Shown: piece after piece, positions 33,501-48,172 of the stretch
Layout: each line of letters opens with the position of its first letter
How positions within the stretch are numbered: position 1 is the stretch's first letter
Origin: Mycogone perniciosa
Taxonomy: Eukaryota; Ascomycota; Sordariomycetes; Hypocreales; Hypocreaceae
DNA length: 64,000 nt
Direction of reading: 5' to 3'
Assembly (NCBI GenBank): GCA_025331125.1
Contig: JAOALB010000166.1
Location: 48,696 to 112,695 of the forward strand
The notes under the pieces: model-generated
Told to the model about the DNA's origin: nothing
What the model saw: the letters and a program-made list of their open reading frames with translations, nothing else
The model's database searches: none
Made by a program: the position numbers and the translations under genes

Positions 33501-34597
33501 ATATATATAAAATTAACTGTATAGACTGTCTGGTTACTATAAAACTAATATTTTAAAGCCGCGCCTTTATAATCCCTATAACTAAAGGGATTTTTAAATA
33601 AAAAATTAATTAATTTTAAAAACTTTAATACTTTACTACTATTAGAAATATACTTTTATAAATTAAAGTAATTAAATATTACTATTAATTATAAAATAAA
33701 TTAAAAATAAAGATTAATAGCTTAAATTAATATAGTTTAAATAAAAAAGATTTTTAAATATTTATAAAACCTGCTTTAAATATAAGTATAATTAAAATAG
33801 CCTAATAGTATATTTATTAAAGTATTTATAGACTTAAAGTTAAAAGGAAATATTATTTTTAATTAGCTAACAGTAAAATATAATTTAAAAGTATACCTTT
33901 ATTAAGCGGTTAATACTATATTTAATAATAGGCAAGTAAATATAATTAAAGAAACTATTATTTAAATATATATAAGTAATATATAAATAGCAGCAAGATT
34001 TTATACTATATTAAATAAAGTTTTAATACCTTTTATCTTTAAAATACTATTTATTAAAACTATATAGCTAATATGTAATTATATATTAAAGAATAGGGAT
34101 TTATATATAAAATATAAAATAAAAAACATTTAAATTATTACTTTAACTGCAAGAGCTATTTATTAAAAATATAAAATAAAGGCATTATATAACTTAAAGG
34201 TAAAATAAATAATAACTTTATAATTAAATATAAAGTTAATAAAATAAAAAGAAGCTTAGAAATACTTTAATTTACTTTTAAAAAAAAGGTTTTATATTAA
34301 CTATTAAAGTAAGTTAAAAAGGATTTAAGTTAACTAGTATTAGTAAATAATTTAAAAGACTAAATAAAAGTAATAAAAAAGATAGTATAAGAGTTTAAAG
34401 AAATAAAAGATTAAAAAGAAAATTGTAAAAGAAAATATAAAAATATAAAAAGATTAAAACTAATATTATATATAAAAAAAAGGTATAAAAATCTATTTAA
34501 TAAATAATACACTATTTAACAGTTTTATTTTTACTAAAAGTCTTTATTAGAAATAAAAGAAATAAAATAAAGTAAAGGATAACTTAAACTTTAATAC

Positions 34598-34759
34598 TAT
34601 TACAGTATATAAAATAGCAGGTTAAGGTAATATCTTTATTGTGCCTTAAATAAGGCAAGAAGCTATAAGAATATGGTTTGGAGGTATAGGACCAAGCTAT
34701 TATATAAGGATGCACGTGATGCTGATAAGTTATTAAAGGGCAGGTTTAGTGCTATAATA
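34598..34759 (-). repeat. Element D 3' LTR (162 bp)
   Basis: Same length as its partner at 41,036-41,197. The two differ at about 18 positions, all transitions, which fits RIP rather than ordinary decay. Confidence 0.9.
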
Positions 34760-34776
34760 GCACCCCCCCCTTTTAA
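34760..34776 (-). other. Polypurine tract of element D
   Basis: On the minus strand, TTTAAAAGGGGGGGGGTGC abuts the 3' LTR, the position where plus-strand priming occurs in LTR retrotransposons. It sets the transcription direction of D as leftward. Confidence 0.75.
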
Positions 34777-37700
34777 ACTCTATTTACCTTTAAATAGCTA
34801 TTCTAAGACTATATATATTCTAATCCTTTTATTATATTAATTCCATTATAAGCGGCTGCTGCGTTGCGGGTCCGGCTAGTCAGTTATCTTCCTTTTCTTA
34901 ACCTAGGCAGGCAGGCCAGGCTTATTAAGGTTTTTTATATAGTATTTTAAAAGGGCAGCATTTTATCCTTTAAAGTCCTTTGCGGGTTGCTAGTTTAGTG
35001 TATAGTGTTTCCAGGCTATATAATAGTATAGGCTATCTTTATTATAGCAGTTAAGGATATTATTAAATTCCTACTTTTCCACTATTTTATTTATTTTATT
35101 ATCTCTTTTAAAGATTTATCCTTATATATTTTTATTTTTTATTTATTAATAGCTTTTTATCCTAGCAGATATATTTATTGGCCTACTTTATTAACTGCTA
35201 GTAGTTTAAAGAGAGAGTTATAAAATATAGGGAAAATATAAATATAGTTAGGGAGTTTAAGTTAGTAGGCTTAAGGGTATATATTAAGGATTTTATATAA
35301 GCCTACCTATTTATTATCTCCTTTCTTTATTGGGCAGTTTATTTTAAAGTATTTGGTTTTTAATTATACCTTTTCGCTAACTATAAATTAATATAAGTCC
35401 TTCTTTAATATATTGGCTGCGGCCTTGTATTAGGCGATTAATTATACTGTAAGCGCTTTTAGTTAGTTTAGGATTTATTGGAAATGCTTGGCTATAGTGT
35501 TTACTTTATAGAAACTGCTTTTTTAGGTAATAGATAAGTTTAGCGGGTAAGGGTTTAAAGGCTTAACTTTTAGGTATAGGTAAAAACTATAATTTATAAA
35601 AAATAGTAAGGTTTTTATTATTTTAGATATTTAGTTATTCTAGGCAAACTCCGCGAGTAATAACTAGTCTATTTAATTATTTTAATAAAAACTTATAAAT
35701 TGCCTAAAATACTGCTTTACCCTTATATTCAGCTGTTTAGTCTAGCTATTAATCTTTAAATAATAGGCTAAGGAATATTTAAAGTGGATTTTAAGTTATT
35801 AAAATAGCTGCTTTTAGAACTTAAATATAAACTAGGTACCCTGGTTTAATATAATTATTTCTAGGGCTTTATGCAAGGTATAGATGCGCAAGATAAAGGT
35901 ATTAGTAAGTTTTTTAATATTAAATATATAGGTAATAATAAAATAATGCATTTTTATTAAGCGGTATACTACTATAAGGATATTCTTATAGACTAAGCCC
36001 TGCTAGTTATAGTTAAGCAGTAATATAATATAGTTTACTAAAATATTACTTTAGGCTTAAAATAATATTAGTAATAGTTTTAAGAATTTTAAGGGAGTAG
36101 ATTTACTTGACTTTATTTAAAAGTATAGGTTATAACTTTTAATAAAAGTATTAATATTAGCTAATATTTGCAGCTATTAGTATATATAGTTAAAAAGGTC
36201 TAGCGTTTTTATTTATCCTAAGTATTCTTTTAGCTTAAAAGAGTATATTTAATATATAATTTATATCTTTACTTTATCTATTAATAAAAGGAAAAGTTAT
36301 TCCTAGTAATATATTTAATTGCCGCGGATTTAAAAGTCTTATATAACTGCCTTTAAATTACTTTAAATACTTTTAGGCTATTATTAAACAGCTAGGTTTT
36401 AAAGCGCCTATATTATAATACTCGCTATATTTAATATTTTATAAGCTTTATTAATTATTCTATTAATCGATATCTTTAAGTCTAGGATTAAAGTACTAGT
36501 TATTACAGTAAAAAGGTTTTTATTATTTATACTTCCTGTAATATTAATATAGGTATAGGGGTTAAAGCGGCTTTCTAAAAGTAAAGTTCTCTTTCTTCCT
36601 TTTAATCGGCTATTATCCTAGTTTAACTTTACTGGGATATCTTAAAATCTCCTGCTTAATATATTAAACTTTACTGCTTTTAACTTAAGCCGATAAATAA
36701 TCTAGAAATTATATTAAAATAGGAATTTAAATTAATAAACTTATCTTTAATTTAATGCTTTAGTAATTATAAAGTATTCTAGGTTTTTATAATCTATAAT
36801 AATCTTGAATTTATTTTCTATACTTTAAAGCTTAAAGCGCTATTTTTTTAATAATTTAATAATAGCTAGCAGTTTTTTATTATAAATCTTATAATTGCAT
36901 TTAATAGGTAAATACTTTAATAAAAAAATACTATTAATTGCAAGATACTATTTTTATTATACTAAAAGAAAATACTATTAAATGCCTAGTTTAAAGTATT
37001 TATTTCTAGGACTGTCTTTTTATTATAATTAAAGAAGGTAAAGATTAAGGCAGTTATAAACTAGGTTTTAAAGCGGTTAAACGCAGCAGTATAGAGTTCC
37101 GTTTAATTCTATAGTATATCTTTTTTTAAAAGGCTGTTTAAAGGTTTACAGATATTAAAGAAGTCTTTAATAAACTGCTAATAGAAATTCGCAAAGCCTA
37201 GGAAATATTAAAGTTTATGGAGGTTTAAGGGTCTTTTTTAATTTATAATCGCGGCTACTTTTTAAGGTCTATTTTAATACTATTACTTATAATAATTAAA
37301 TTAAAGTATTTTATTTTTATTATCTTAAATTTGCATTTTTTAATATCGATTTAAAGACCTATATTAATTAATTTATCTATAACTTCCTATATATATTATT
37401 AATATTCCTTTTGCGTAGCTAAGTAAATTAAGATATTATTAAAGTAAGCTATATAAGTTTTATTAAGTAAATTATATAAAGTATAGTTAATATAGTATTA
37501 GAAAAAGGCTAGGGCGTTATAAAGGCTAAAAGGTATAATAAAGGTTTTAAATAGCTTAAACTAGGTTATAAAAGCTATTTTTTATTTATATCCCTCTATA
37601 ATTTTAAGTTTATTAAAGGCAGCTATTATATCTAGCTTAATATAAAATCTAATATTATATAAAGCATTTAATATTTCCTAGATTAGCAGTAATAGGTAGT

Positions 37701-40700
37701 AATTCTTTATAGTAATATTATTAAAGCTTTAATAGTTTTAATAAATATAGATGCCTTTTTTAGGTTTTATAGTAAAGAGTAGGGGGGCAGTATATCTTAC
37801 TTTAAATTCTTTAATAAATCCTTTAGCTAGGTTTTCGTTTAGCTATTTTCTTATAACTTAAAGTTCGCTTAGTAATATTAAGCATTTTTTTTAATATAGT
37901 GGTTCTTTCTTTAATAAAAGCTTAATTTTATAGTTTTATAATCTCTTAAAGGGAAGCTTATTTACTAGTTATAAAAGGAAGCTAATAATTTTATTTTATA
38001 GCTAGTTAAAAAGTTTCTTTTAAATATTACTTTTTATTAATTCTGACTTTACTTTTATAAATTTATTAATATTAGACTCTAATATCCTTTAAAGGTGCTT
38101 TCTGCTATAGCAGTATATAAGGAATTTATAGAAAGCTTAAAGGAATAATACTTATACTACTGCAAAGCTGCCCTATCTTTATAATATACTTATAAAGGTA
38201 TTTTTATTAAGCTTTAATAGTCAGTATACTTTATATTCCCGCTCTTATATATCTTCTGCTAGGTTTGCCTAAATTAATTTTATATACTAGGCAGATAAGT
38301 CTTTATAGAACTAGATAAACAATATTGCAGCGGATATTTAGATATCTATTAGGTTAGGTCGCTTATGCAGCGCTACCGCTATAGGCTTATTAAATATTCG
38401 TACACTTAGTTTAAAGAGTTATACTGGGTTATATTAATGTAAATATTAACGGTTACTGGCTATAGGCGTTATTAAGACTGGTGTTAAAGGCTTATTTAGT
38501 ATTATTTATGCCTTAGTCTCTAGTCTTTTATAGTTATTAGGTTAATAAATGCAATAGTAATTTTGCCTTAGTATTAGTGTAAGGTTAATATATAGGTCCT
38601 TTTCTTTTTATTAAGGCATTATTCTTTCTAATATACTTTTAATATAGGCTTAAAACTTAACTTTCTTTTTAACTTTTTTTTTTATCCTTTTTAATATATT
38701 GTTTTATTTTTTACTAGTAGTATAAAGTGCTGACTTTAAGGGTTTACCTAGGATATTAATATTATATAGAATAATTATTAGGCTAGGGATTATTGGTGCA
38801 GTGCAGGTTTAAAGGCAATAATTTATTAAATAGTATTATAAATTAAAGGTAACTGTTAATATAGGCTAGTTAATATTAGGATTATATTGCTATAGCTATA
38901 GTATTTTAAAGATAAAGGGGTTTTAATTTAAGAGATTAATAATGAAAAATATATATATCTCTCTATATTCCTTTATTCCTATATCTAGGATTATATAGTT
39001 AGTAAACTATACTGCTGCTTTGCTATTAGCTAAGATAAAGCTCTTTAGTTTAGGCAATTATATTATTAGGATTTAGGACTTTTAAAGAAAATGCTAGTCT
39101 ATAAAGCCTTATATTAAACAGCTACTATTAATAAAGGTTAATATAGTTACTAATAAATATATAAGGAATAATATAGTATAAATAAGTAGTAATTTGCTAT
39201 TTATAGCATTTAAAATTAATAGTCTATTATTAATAATAATCTGTTATATTTATAAAGGTATTGGATTTATAGGCTATTTTAATATTTTATTACACTTCCT
39301 AATGCAATATTATTAAAAAGCTACTCTTTTTCCTGCCTTTTTATATTAAGAGTTATATCTTTATAGGCAAGTATATTACTAGAGGTAATTAATCCTTTAA
39401 TAAAGCTAGTTTTATTAATATAATATAGGAATAGGTTTTTATAGTATAATAAATTATTTCTTTAAGCTAAAAAGTGCTAGTATTGCAGGAATTAGGGAGT
39501 AGGAATTTATAATGCTAGTATACCTTTTCTTTAGCTTAAGACATATACCTTGCTTTAAGGCGCTATAGTGCTATTGCCTTAATATATTCTATATCTTAAA
39601 AAACTGCTACTATATCCCTATAAGGTTTAAGGTTTTATAGTATTAACTTTCTACTTTTTTATATAGTTATTAACTATATATTAGCCGCTATAATAGTAGT
39701 ATAGGTTATAAAGTTATTAATATTTTTTGCGTTGCAAGGTAAAGGATATAGTATTTAACTATATAGGATTGCCTATATTTTTTTGCTTTAAAGGGTTTAA
39801 TTTATTTTAAAGTAAGGCTTATTAAAGAGTATAATTACTGTTTAGCTTTTTAAACTTACAGTCGCCTTTAAGTTTAGTATAATAGGCCTGCTTTTTAAGG
39901 TTATTATAAACTTTCTAATTAAAAGTTTTTTAAGCAGACTAGTTGTTTTTGCTTATAGGCTTATTACTTTTATTAGTAAAGGCGGCAGCTATTTCTTTAA
40001 ATACTTTAAAGTAAAGGGCATTAACCTTTTAGGTATTAGTTTTGCTAGCTTAGGCTGCTAGTTTATAGAATTCAGTAATAAAGTTTTAAAATAGCTTATT
40101 TACTATATAGTAGGTATTAAACTTTTAGGCAGCAGATTGTAAAAGGTTAAAAGTTTTATATTATAAGTTTAAAAATTTAATAAAAGTTTTACTACTTCCT
40201 TATTCCTATATTATACAGTTATCCTTTTTTATTATAATATAGTTAAATGCCTTTTATATTAAATTATAGGCATTATTATTTAATTAGCTATTAATATAAA
40301 GGATATATTTATAAAGGGCATTAAAGTATTTAGTATTAATTATAATATTATATAGTATAATAAAATACTAGTTTATATATTTCTGCTAATAGGTTTTTAT
40401 ATCTTTATCTTTAATATTAAATTTATCTTTAAAGTTATTAATTTAATATTTAAAGATATTATTACTTTTAGCTTTAATAAACTTATTAATTATATCGCTT
40501 TAGCTTTAGACTTTATATTAAGTAAACTTTAGGTTTTTAATAATAGTAGTATTTTTAGCCTCCTTTTATTTTAAGGCTATATTAATGTTATAGTTTTAGT
40601 TTTAAAAGTAGTTAAAGATAACGTTAAAGAACTGCTTAAATTTTAATGCTTAAAGCTATAAGGTTAGGTTATAGTTATTATTATAAGCTTTTAATATAGT

Positions 40701-41035
40701 ATAGATATAAGGCTAGTTATAGAAGTAATTGGTAAGCCTCGCTTTCTAACTAAAGTCCCCCTCTACGCCTTCCATTCTTACTTTAATATTCTTAAGTTAA
40801 ATGCAGGCTAGGGAATTAAGTATAGGCTAAAGAGCTAGGCTAAGGTATATTCTTTACTGTAGGGATATAGGCTTTTAAGCTTAAGGTTTCGCTATAGTTA
40901 GGGATTAGTGAATTTCCTGTAAAATATAAGGCTTTTTATAGTATTGCAACTAAGCTATTAGCGACTTTGTTAATTCTTCTTAGGCAGGGTTAAGGGCTAG
41001 GGGTAATAGCGCAGTTGTTATAGGAAGGCATAAAC

Positions 41036-41197
41036 TATTACAGTATATAGAATAGCAGGTTAAAGTAATATCTTTATTATACTTTAAATAAGGCAAGAAG
41101 CTATAAGAATATGGTTTAGAGATATAGGACTAAGCTATTATATAAGGATATATATAATGCTAATAAGTTATTAGAGGGCAGGTTTAGTGCCGTAACA
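41036..41197 (-). repeat. Element D 5' LTR (162 bp)
   Basis: Minus-strand start TGTTACGGCACTAAACC is intact; the far end is CTGTAATA. Its first bases match the LTR of element G at 58,510, placing D and G in one gypsy family. Confidence 0.9.
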
Positions 41198-41414
41198 AAT
41201 ACTCCCTTTATTAACTATATTACTTTAAAATTCTTATTTATTAAAATTAGGTTAAGGCTTATACTAGATTAACTAGCTGCGATTTTAAAAATAGTAGAAA
41301 GGAAACTGATAATATAAAAAACTATAATCTTAATATAAATCCTAAAAAACAGGGAAATAGCATTTTCTTAGGATTTTATAGAATATAAAAATCTAGATCT
41401 TAAAATTGCTTTAT

Positions 41415-44400
41415 TATAGACTATTTGTATAGTAAAATATAATGCCTGGTAGAGCGGCAGTATTTTAATTTTTAAAAAGATAGAAAGGAAGGTAGTTAAC
41501 CTGCTGCGAGTTTATATTAAAAAAGGCCTTTTAAAAGAAAGCTTTAAGCTATATAGGAACTTATCTTTTTAATATAAAAGAAAGATAGCGGCTTTTACTT
41601 TATTAATTCTATTATATAGATAAATGAAGTAACTATTAAAGATAATTTTATTCCTTTAAGCGCTAATTAATTTAATAAAGATTTTACAGGCTATATAATA
41701 CTATTATTACTAAACTTTTTTTAAAATATAATTAAATCTCTTTTAATAAATAAAGTTAGAATATAATTATATTTATAAGTTTTATTAGCTTTTTAAAATA
41801 CTATACCCTTTTAATAAATACTATAAACTTAATAATATAATTTTAATATATTATTTTATAAATACTATTTAATTTTATACCTATAGTATATTCACTATTT
41901 TTAAATAATATTGCAGTATTAAGATTAAAATCTATATATAATAATAAAAAAGCAATATTTAAGGTTTAACACTATATTTTAAAGTACCTTTAGAATCTAA
42001 ATAAAACCTTTATTAATACTAAACTATTAAAATATACTATCTTAGTAGTAAAGTTATATCTTTTATTAGGAATTAACTGAGTTAGTAGGATATTTATATA
42101 GTATAAAGGGATAGCAATTAGTAAATAGGAAAATTATTAAAATTAAAGAATAAAAAAACTATAAAACTATTAATAAAGTTTAATTTTTCTTTAATTTAAT
42201 AAACTATTATAGATATTGGATTAAATACTTTACTTAAATTATAAAGCCTTTACCTAGTCTATTAAAGAGAGATACCTTTTAAAGATAGATTAAAAAGTAG
42301 TAATAAACTATAAATAAATTTAAAGAGTTTATTACCTTTACTTTAATACTAGTAATATTAAATATAAGTAAAGGATATAAAGAAGTAATCTTAATAGTTA
42401 ATATTAATATAATAAACTAAAGGGCAGTTTTAATATAAGTTATAAAAGGAAAAAGATATTTAATTTAATATAAAAGTAGGTATTGGCTTTTATTAGAAAT
42501 AAAGTATAATACTATAAAAAAAGAGTATAAAGCTTTACTTTAAGCCTTTAAAAAGCTATATATTTATATATATAGACTTTTATATATATTAAAGATAAAT
42601 ATTAAAGTAATTATTAATTAAATAAATAATAGGATTAATAATATCTTTAGTGGGTATATAACCTAGTAAATTAATTATATCCTCTTTTTTAACTTTATAG
42701 CTAAGTATATTTTAAGGAAAGAGAATACTATAGAAGACGCTTTATCCTATAAACTAGTAACTGCTATAAATAAAGCTAAAACTTAGAAAAAAAAGGATTT
42801 AAAAGATTTTATAGATATATATTTAAATATAATTTTATTTACTTTACTAGGAGAAAAGTATAATAAAATATTTTAGTAAATTGCATAATATTTTTAAATA
42901 ATATAAAGACTATTTAATCTTTTAGCTGCAGACTTCCGATAATTAAAAAATAAAGTAAAAAGGTTTTATATAAAAGATAAAAGGTTATAGGCTAAACCGA
43001 TAAAATACTGCTATTAGCCTGCCTTTATCTTTAATACTTTAACTATAAAAAAAACAGCTATTTAATAGTATTACGCGGAAATAGGTTATAAAGGATAAAA
43101 AATAACTTTTTAATTCTTAAAGGAAAGATACTAGTAGCTATAAATGTAGAATAATATATATAAAGCTATTATATTATACCTTTAATACTAGGGCTTTAAC
43201 CTATACTGCTTTAAAGAACTAGCTATAATAATAAAACTAACTAAACCTATAGAGGAAGTCTATTTTAATATTTAATATATCCTAAGCGATTATAGATATA
43301 TTTATTTATTTAAAGGAAAATATAACTTTTATAAATAAATAAAAGTAAAGTTTATATTAACTTTATTATCGATAATAATAATAAAGTTTATCTTTAGGGG
43401 GATTTATTAATTTAGTATAATAATTTAAGCTATTATAAATAAAGGACCTAAAATAAAGAAAATGCTTTTATAGGTATTAATAGATCTAGGTATTAAGATT
43501 ATCCAGATATTAATATATAAGCTTAAAGCTAATACTTTTATAGAGGTTAGTTATTAAAGCTTAATATTAATATTAATAAAATCCGCTAAATGCAATAAAA
43601 AGTGGTTCTAAAACCTAGATAAGGTAATTATAGCTAATAAATATACTATAAAAGGCTTAATAAAATACTTTGCGTTTTAACTATTATTTAGTTAAAAACT
43701 AATTTTCCCTTTAAAAGTAAAACTGCCTACTTAGCAGTTAATTAACTAAGATAAGGTTTATATAACAGAAGATTAATTAATAGTATATATTTATATTTTA
43801 AAAACAAAAAAGGAAAATATAAAAATAGCTTAAAAAAAAGTAATAGTATTTTATTAAATATTAGTTAAAAGGATAAATACTAATAATTAATACTCTTTAT
43901 AGAAAGTAATTAAGCCTCTCCCTTTTAATAACTTTATTTTACTTTATAATGCAAAACGCTAAAGGGACCTATTAAAAGATATAAAGTTAAAGATATATTA
44001 GCTAAAACTATTTAAAATTAAGTTTTAAGCGGGAATAATAAAAGCTTATAGGCTAAAAACATTAAATAGGATTCTGTTTAATAAAACCTATTTAAAGGAA
44101 TATTTAAAAAAGTTTATAAAGGATAAATTCAGTTAATAAATAGTTAAAAATAATAAAGAAAGCTATATAAATAAAAGCTTAAAGACAGGCAATAATATAT
44201 TTAAAAATAAAGTAATTAATAAAGCTATAATTAAAGTTATTAATAGCTAAGAACTTAGCGAATATTATAGTAACCCTTTAACTGCTAAAAGGGTATATAG
44301 GTTACTAGATTAAATAATTTAGCTGAAAATTAAAGTATATATCTGTAGATTAAAAGAAAAGGAGATATATTAACTAAAATATAGTCCCTTATAATACTTT

Positions 44401-47310
44401 AAGGTAGTAATTTTTAAAATAAATAAAATAAATTAAAATAACTACCTTTATATAAAAGATATATAGATCAAAGTAAAAGATAATATTTTTAAAGAATAGT
44501 TATTAAGTATTATTTTTTAAAAGGGAAAAGATAGCCGCTAAATTAAAGTTTACTGCTTTACTTATAAAAAGTATAACTTAATTATACTATAAAAAAAAAC
44601 TATAAGATTAAATAGTTTATTAATTACTTTATTTATATTAACCTTTTACTTTTAATGATAGAGGTTAAAATAAGTTTTAAAACCTATTAAATCGCCTAAC
44701 TCTTTGCTTTTTTATTCTTAATAGGATAAAGGAAGTCCTTTATAAAATCAAGGGCTACTAAAAGATTAAAATAATTAAAGACTATTAGCTTAATAAAGGA
44801 AAATGCTTAATTGCTTTTAAGAAAAGTAATAGCTATACTTTAGTTACTTTATTAAAGCTAGTAGCTAGGAAAATATTGCTAAGTATATAAAAAGGCTTGA
44901 AATTAAAGGCAATTTAAATAATCCTTTTACTGGAAACCTGGAATAAAGATATAGTTATAAAAAGGAAATAGGATATACTCTTTAATAGCTATAATAGTAA
45001 TAGATTAAGTTTAAAGGCACCTTTAATAGAACTAGGGATTATACTGCCTATAAAATAATATAAATAAGGCTTTAATATACTTTATTTACTTAATAAAAAT
45101 ATAAAGAAATTACCTATAAATATATAAAATCTTTATTAAGATATAAATTAGCTTAAATATCTTTTCTTTAATAATATATATAATATTTTAAAAATAAAAC
45201 TAGAAACCTTTAAAGGTATAATACTATAAGTATTCCTTAAAAGTATAACCTTTTATAAAAGATAATAGAGATAAAGATATTTTAAATAAAAGGGAAAAGG
45301 CAACTTTTAAATAAATTAACAGGTTTAACTAGCTAATATTTATACTATTAATAATTTAAATAATAAAATACTTTTAAACTTAAAAAGAGTTAAAGTAAAG
45401 ATATTAATTAAATAATACCTATTTACTAAAGCTTTATTTAAAGTAAATAGTTAAATAAAAAAGTAAAGTTAAATTTAACCCTTTTAAAATAAAAAAGTCT
45501 CTTTAAAAGTCTTTTTATTAATAATAGGTATATTAATAAAGTCGGCTATATTAGGCAACTAATAATAGCCCTTTTTAATAGGATTTTTTATAATTAAATA
45601 ATAAAATAAAGAAAAGGAAAAAGGAGTAAAAGAAAAAGAAAAAATAAAAAAATAAAAAGGTAAATAAATTATAAAAAGTTACTTTAAAAGAGCAGTAATT
45701 TATATATAATAAAGAAAGTTACTTTATATATTAAACTATATACTTGCATTTATAAAAAAATAAAAAGTAATACTGTACTTTTTTTCTTTTTTTCTTTCTC
45801 TTTTATTTATTAAAAATTTATTTTATATTAGCTTAAATATTACTTTTAACTTAAACTTTATTCTATAACTATTTAATTTTACTTAACCCCCTTTTTTCTT
45901 TACTATAATATCTTGCTTAAAAAAGGACTTATACTCTTTTACTTTATTTTTTTAACCTATAAAACGTAAACTAAGAACTCTACTCCTTTATTATATTAGC
46001 TAAATATCCTTTAACTGCATTAGCGATTTCTTTAAGCTAAAAGAATAAAACCTTACTAATAGTTTACTAGTAAGCTAATATAACTATTAACTAATATAGA
46101 TCTACCTTTAATTTAACCAGTATACTAACAGCTACTTATAATTGCCTATTAATAAATTATTTATTAATAGCACCCTATATTATAATAAACTTTTATAAAT
46201 ATTAGATATTAAAGAACCTATATAGCTTTTCTATATTACTAATATCTATAATTTCCTATATGACCTTTTTTATAAAAACTAGGCAGTAAACTTTAATTTA
46301 AATATAATACTTTATATAGTAGTAAAAGGATTATTAATAGTAAAAGCTGCTTAAATAGAGATTTCAGTACTTTAAAATGCACTTAAAGGCGTAGCTACTT
46401 TTAATTAAATAATATTTTAAGCTTTTAAGATCCTTAATAGACTATAATACTTTTAAAGCTTTATAGAAAAAACATAAATCCTTATAAGGTTTATTTATTT
46501 TCTTTAATACTAGTATACTTATATTTTTAATAAATAAAGGTACCTTTATTCCTTTAACCTTAATAGGGATAACTATAAACGCTATATATAATAATTCTTT
46601 AACCTATAAGTCTATATACTTAAAAAAGCCAGATTCCTTTATTTATTTAACTTTTATATAGTTTTATATATAAAATAACCTAGGTTTAATAAATGCAGCT
46701 ATTTAAGCCTATTTTAAATCTAATAAATATTATAAAAACTTATTAGTATTAAGTTAAATTAATTAGCGAAACCTTTAATTAAAGTTTTAATTTGTTTTAG
46801 CTTTAGAAAATATAGGATAGCTAACCTAGAAAGGTTTAAACTTTTACTTTAAAATTAATACTAATACCTATCCCTTAAAAACTTTATTAAAAGCTATATA
46901 AATATAGTTTAGGTTTTATACTAAGCGATAGCTATAAATAAACTTACAGTTATAAACTTTAAAGTAAAGATAAAGGATATCTTGCCTTTTTCGCTTAAAT
47001 ACTATTTAATTAAGCTTAATTAAAGTTAATAAACACTTTTAAGGATAACTTATAAAAAGAATATAATAAAGATTAATAAATAGTATTTAATAGATTTTAA
47101 AGTACTAGTAAATAACTTTATAAAAGAGAATTATTTAATTTACTATAATAATAGCTTTTCTTAATAATTATTTATTCTTTTAATAATATATAAATAAACT
47201 AGGATATAATGTCTATAGTTAACTTCTAGGACTTAACCTTTAACTTTAACTATACCTATATCTACTACTATATAATTAAGCCAGCTATAGCCAGGAAAAA
47301 GAAAAGTATT
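41415..47310 (+). mobile_element. Element C: RIPed gypsy-type fragment inside B copy ii (approximate ends)
   Basis: B copy ii matches B copy i (reverse strand, about 19,740-19,540) up to about 41,415 and resumes at about 47,310, so 5.9 kb was inserted. Plus-strand traces are gypsy-like: FINYYRYWIKYF then IIKPLPSLLKRDT at about 42,190-42,270 (RT connection), an RNase H-like stretch to about 42,600, and ENTIEDALSYK at about 42,722-42,755 (the classical tail of gypsy RNase H). Terminal repeats and a clean target duplication were not found; both edges keep a related string around TATAGACTAT, so the boundary may involve a longer duplication. The segment 45,500-47,300 is unassigned. Confidence 0.55.
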
Positions 47311-48172
47311 CTCTTTAGCTTTATAGACTATACTAATAGCGAAAAAATAAAATAATACTGCTAGCCTAGCTACCTAAGCAGCGTTTATAGTAAAGGCAAT
47401 AGTAGGATTAATAATTAAAAGTAAATCTATATATTTTTTAATAACGCTATAACCTATAAAACCTTTATTAACTGCGCTAATACTATTAAAAGATATAAAC
47501 AGTTTAAAGGAGGATTTAATTTCTTTTAAAGAAAGTAATAGTTCTTTTAATAAATTAAAAGATAATTAAGATTTAAAAAAAGACAGAGTTTTAAAAGTAA
47601 TTATAAAGCATAATTAAAAGGCAATAAAAAAAAGTAAAAAAAGCTTTACAAAACTAAATAAAAAAGGATAAGCTATAATAATAGCTTTTATAATGGTAAT
47701 AAAAAAAAGATACTTTAATATCTTTAGGTTTAAAGAATTATAGCCTTAAATATATATTGTAGCTTAACTTTATTAAAATTAATAAATAAATCGGTTTAAG
47801 ATAATATTTAAAAGTAAGTCTATATAGTTACTTAAATAATAAGATAACTAATATAAAATAAGCGGATAATAGCTTAAAATACTTAGCAATAAATGTAGGT
47901 TATTAAAATAAAACTATTTAATTATAGTAGTTTTATTATAGGGAAAATAATTTAATATAAATTAAATATAAAGATATTAATAATATATATAATAGTACTT
48001 TTATGTTTAGTTTTCTTTTTTGTATAATGTATTTATTTTATTATTTCTTTATATTATTAATATTTACTTTAAAGAATTATAATATTAATGTTAAAAGGTT
48101 TAGCTAAATAAATATTTTATTAAGATTTGCTTTTTTTATTTATAAATGCTTATAAAGAGGGTTTTGTTAAGG

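Larger units (their letters stand above)
34598..41197 (-). mobile_element. Element D: full-length RIPed Ty3/gypsy element, 6,600 bp, TSD AATAC
   Basis: Two 162-bp LTRs (34,598-34,759 and 41,036-41,197) are flanked by AATAC at 34,593-34,597 and 41,198-41,202. The uninterrupted sequence in B copy i (about 19,730) has a single AACGC there. Read on the minus strand the LTR starts TGTTACGGCAC and ends CTGTAATA. A polypurine tract (GGGGGGGGG) on the minus strand adjoins the 3' LTR at about 34,760-34,772. The minus strand reads a gypsy RT, for example AYFNNILIYLATQK at about 37,412-37,452 where the Y-x-D-D box is expected, followed by the usual connection block. Every reading frame is broken by stops, so it is dead. 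Confidence 0.9.
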
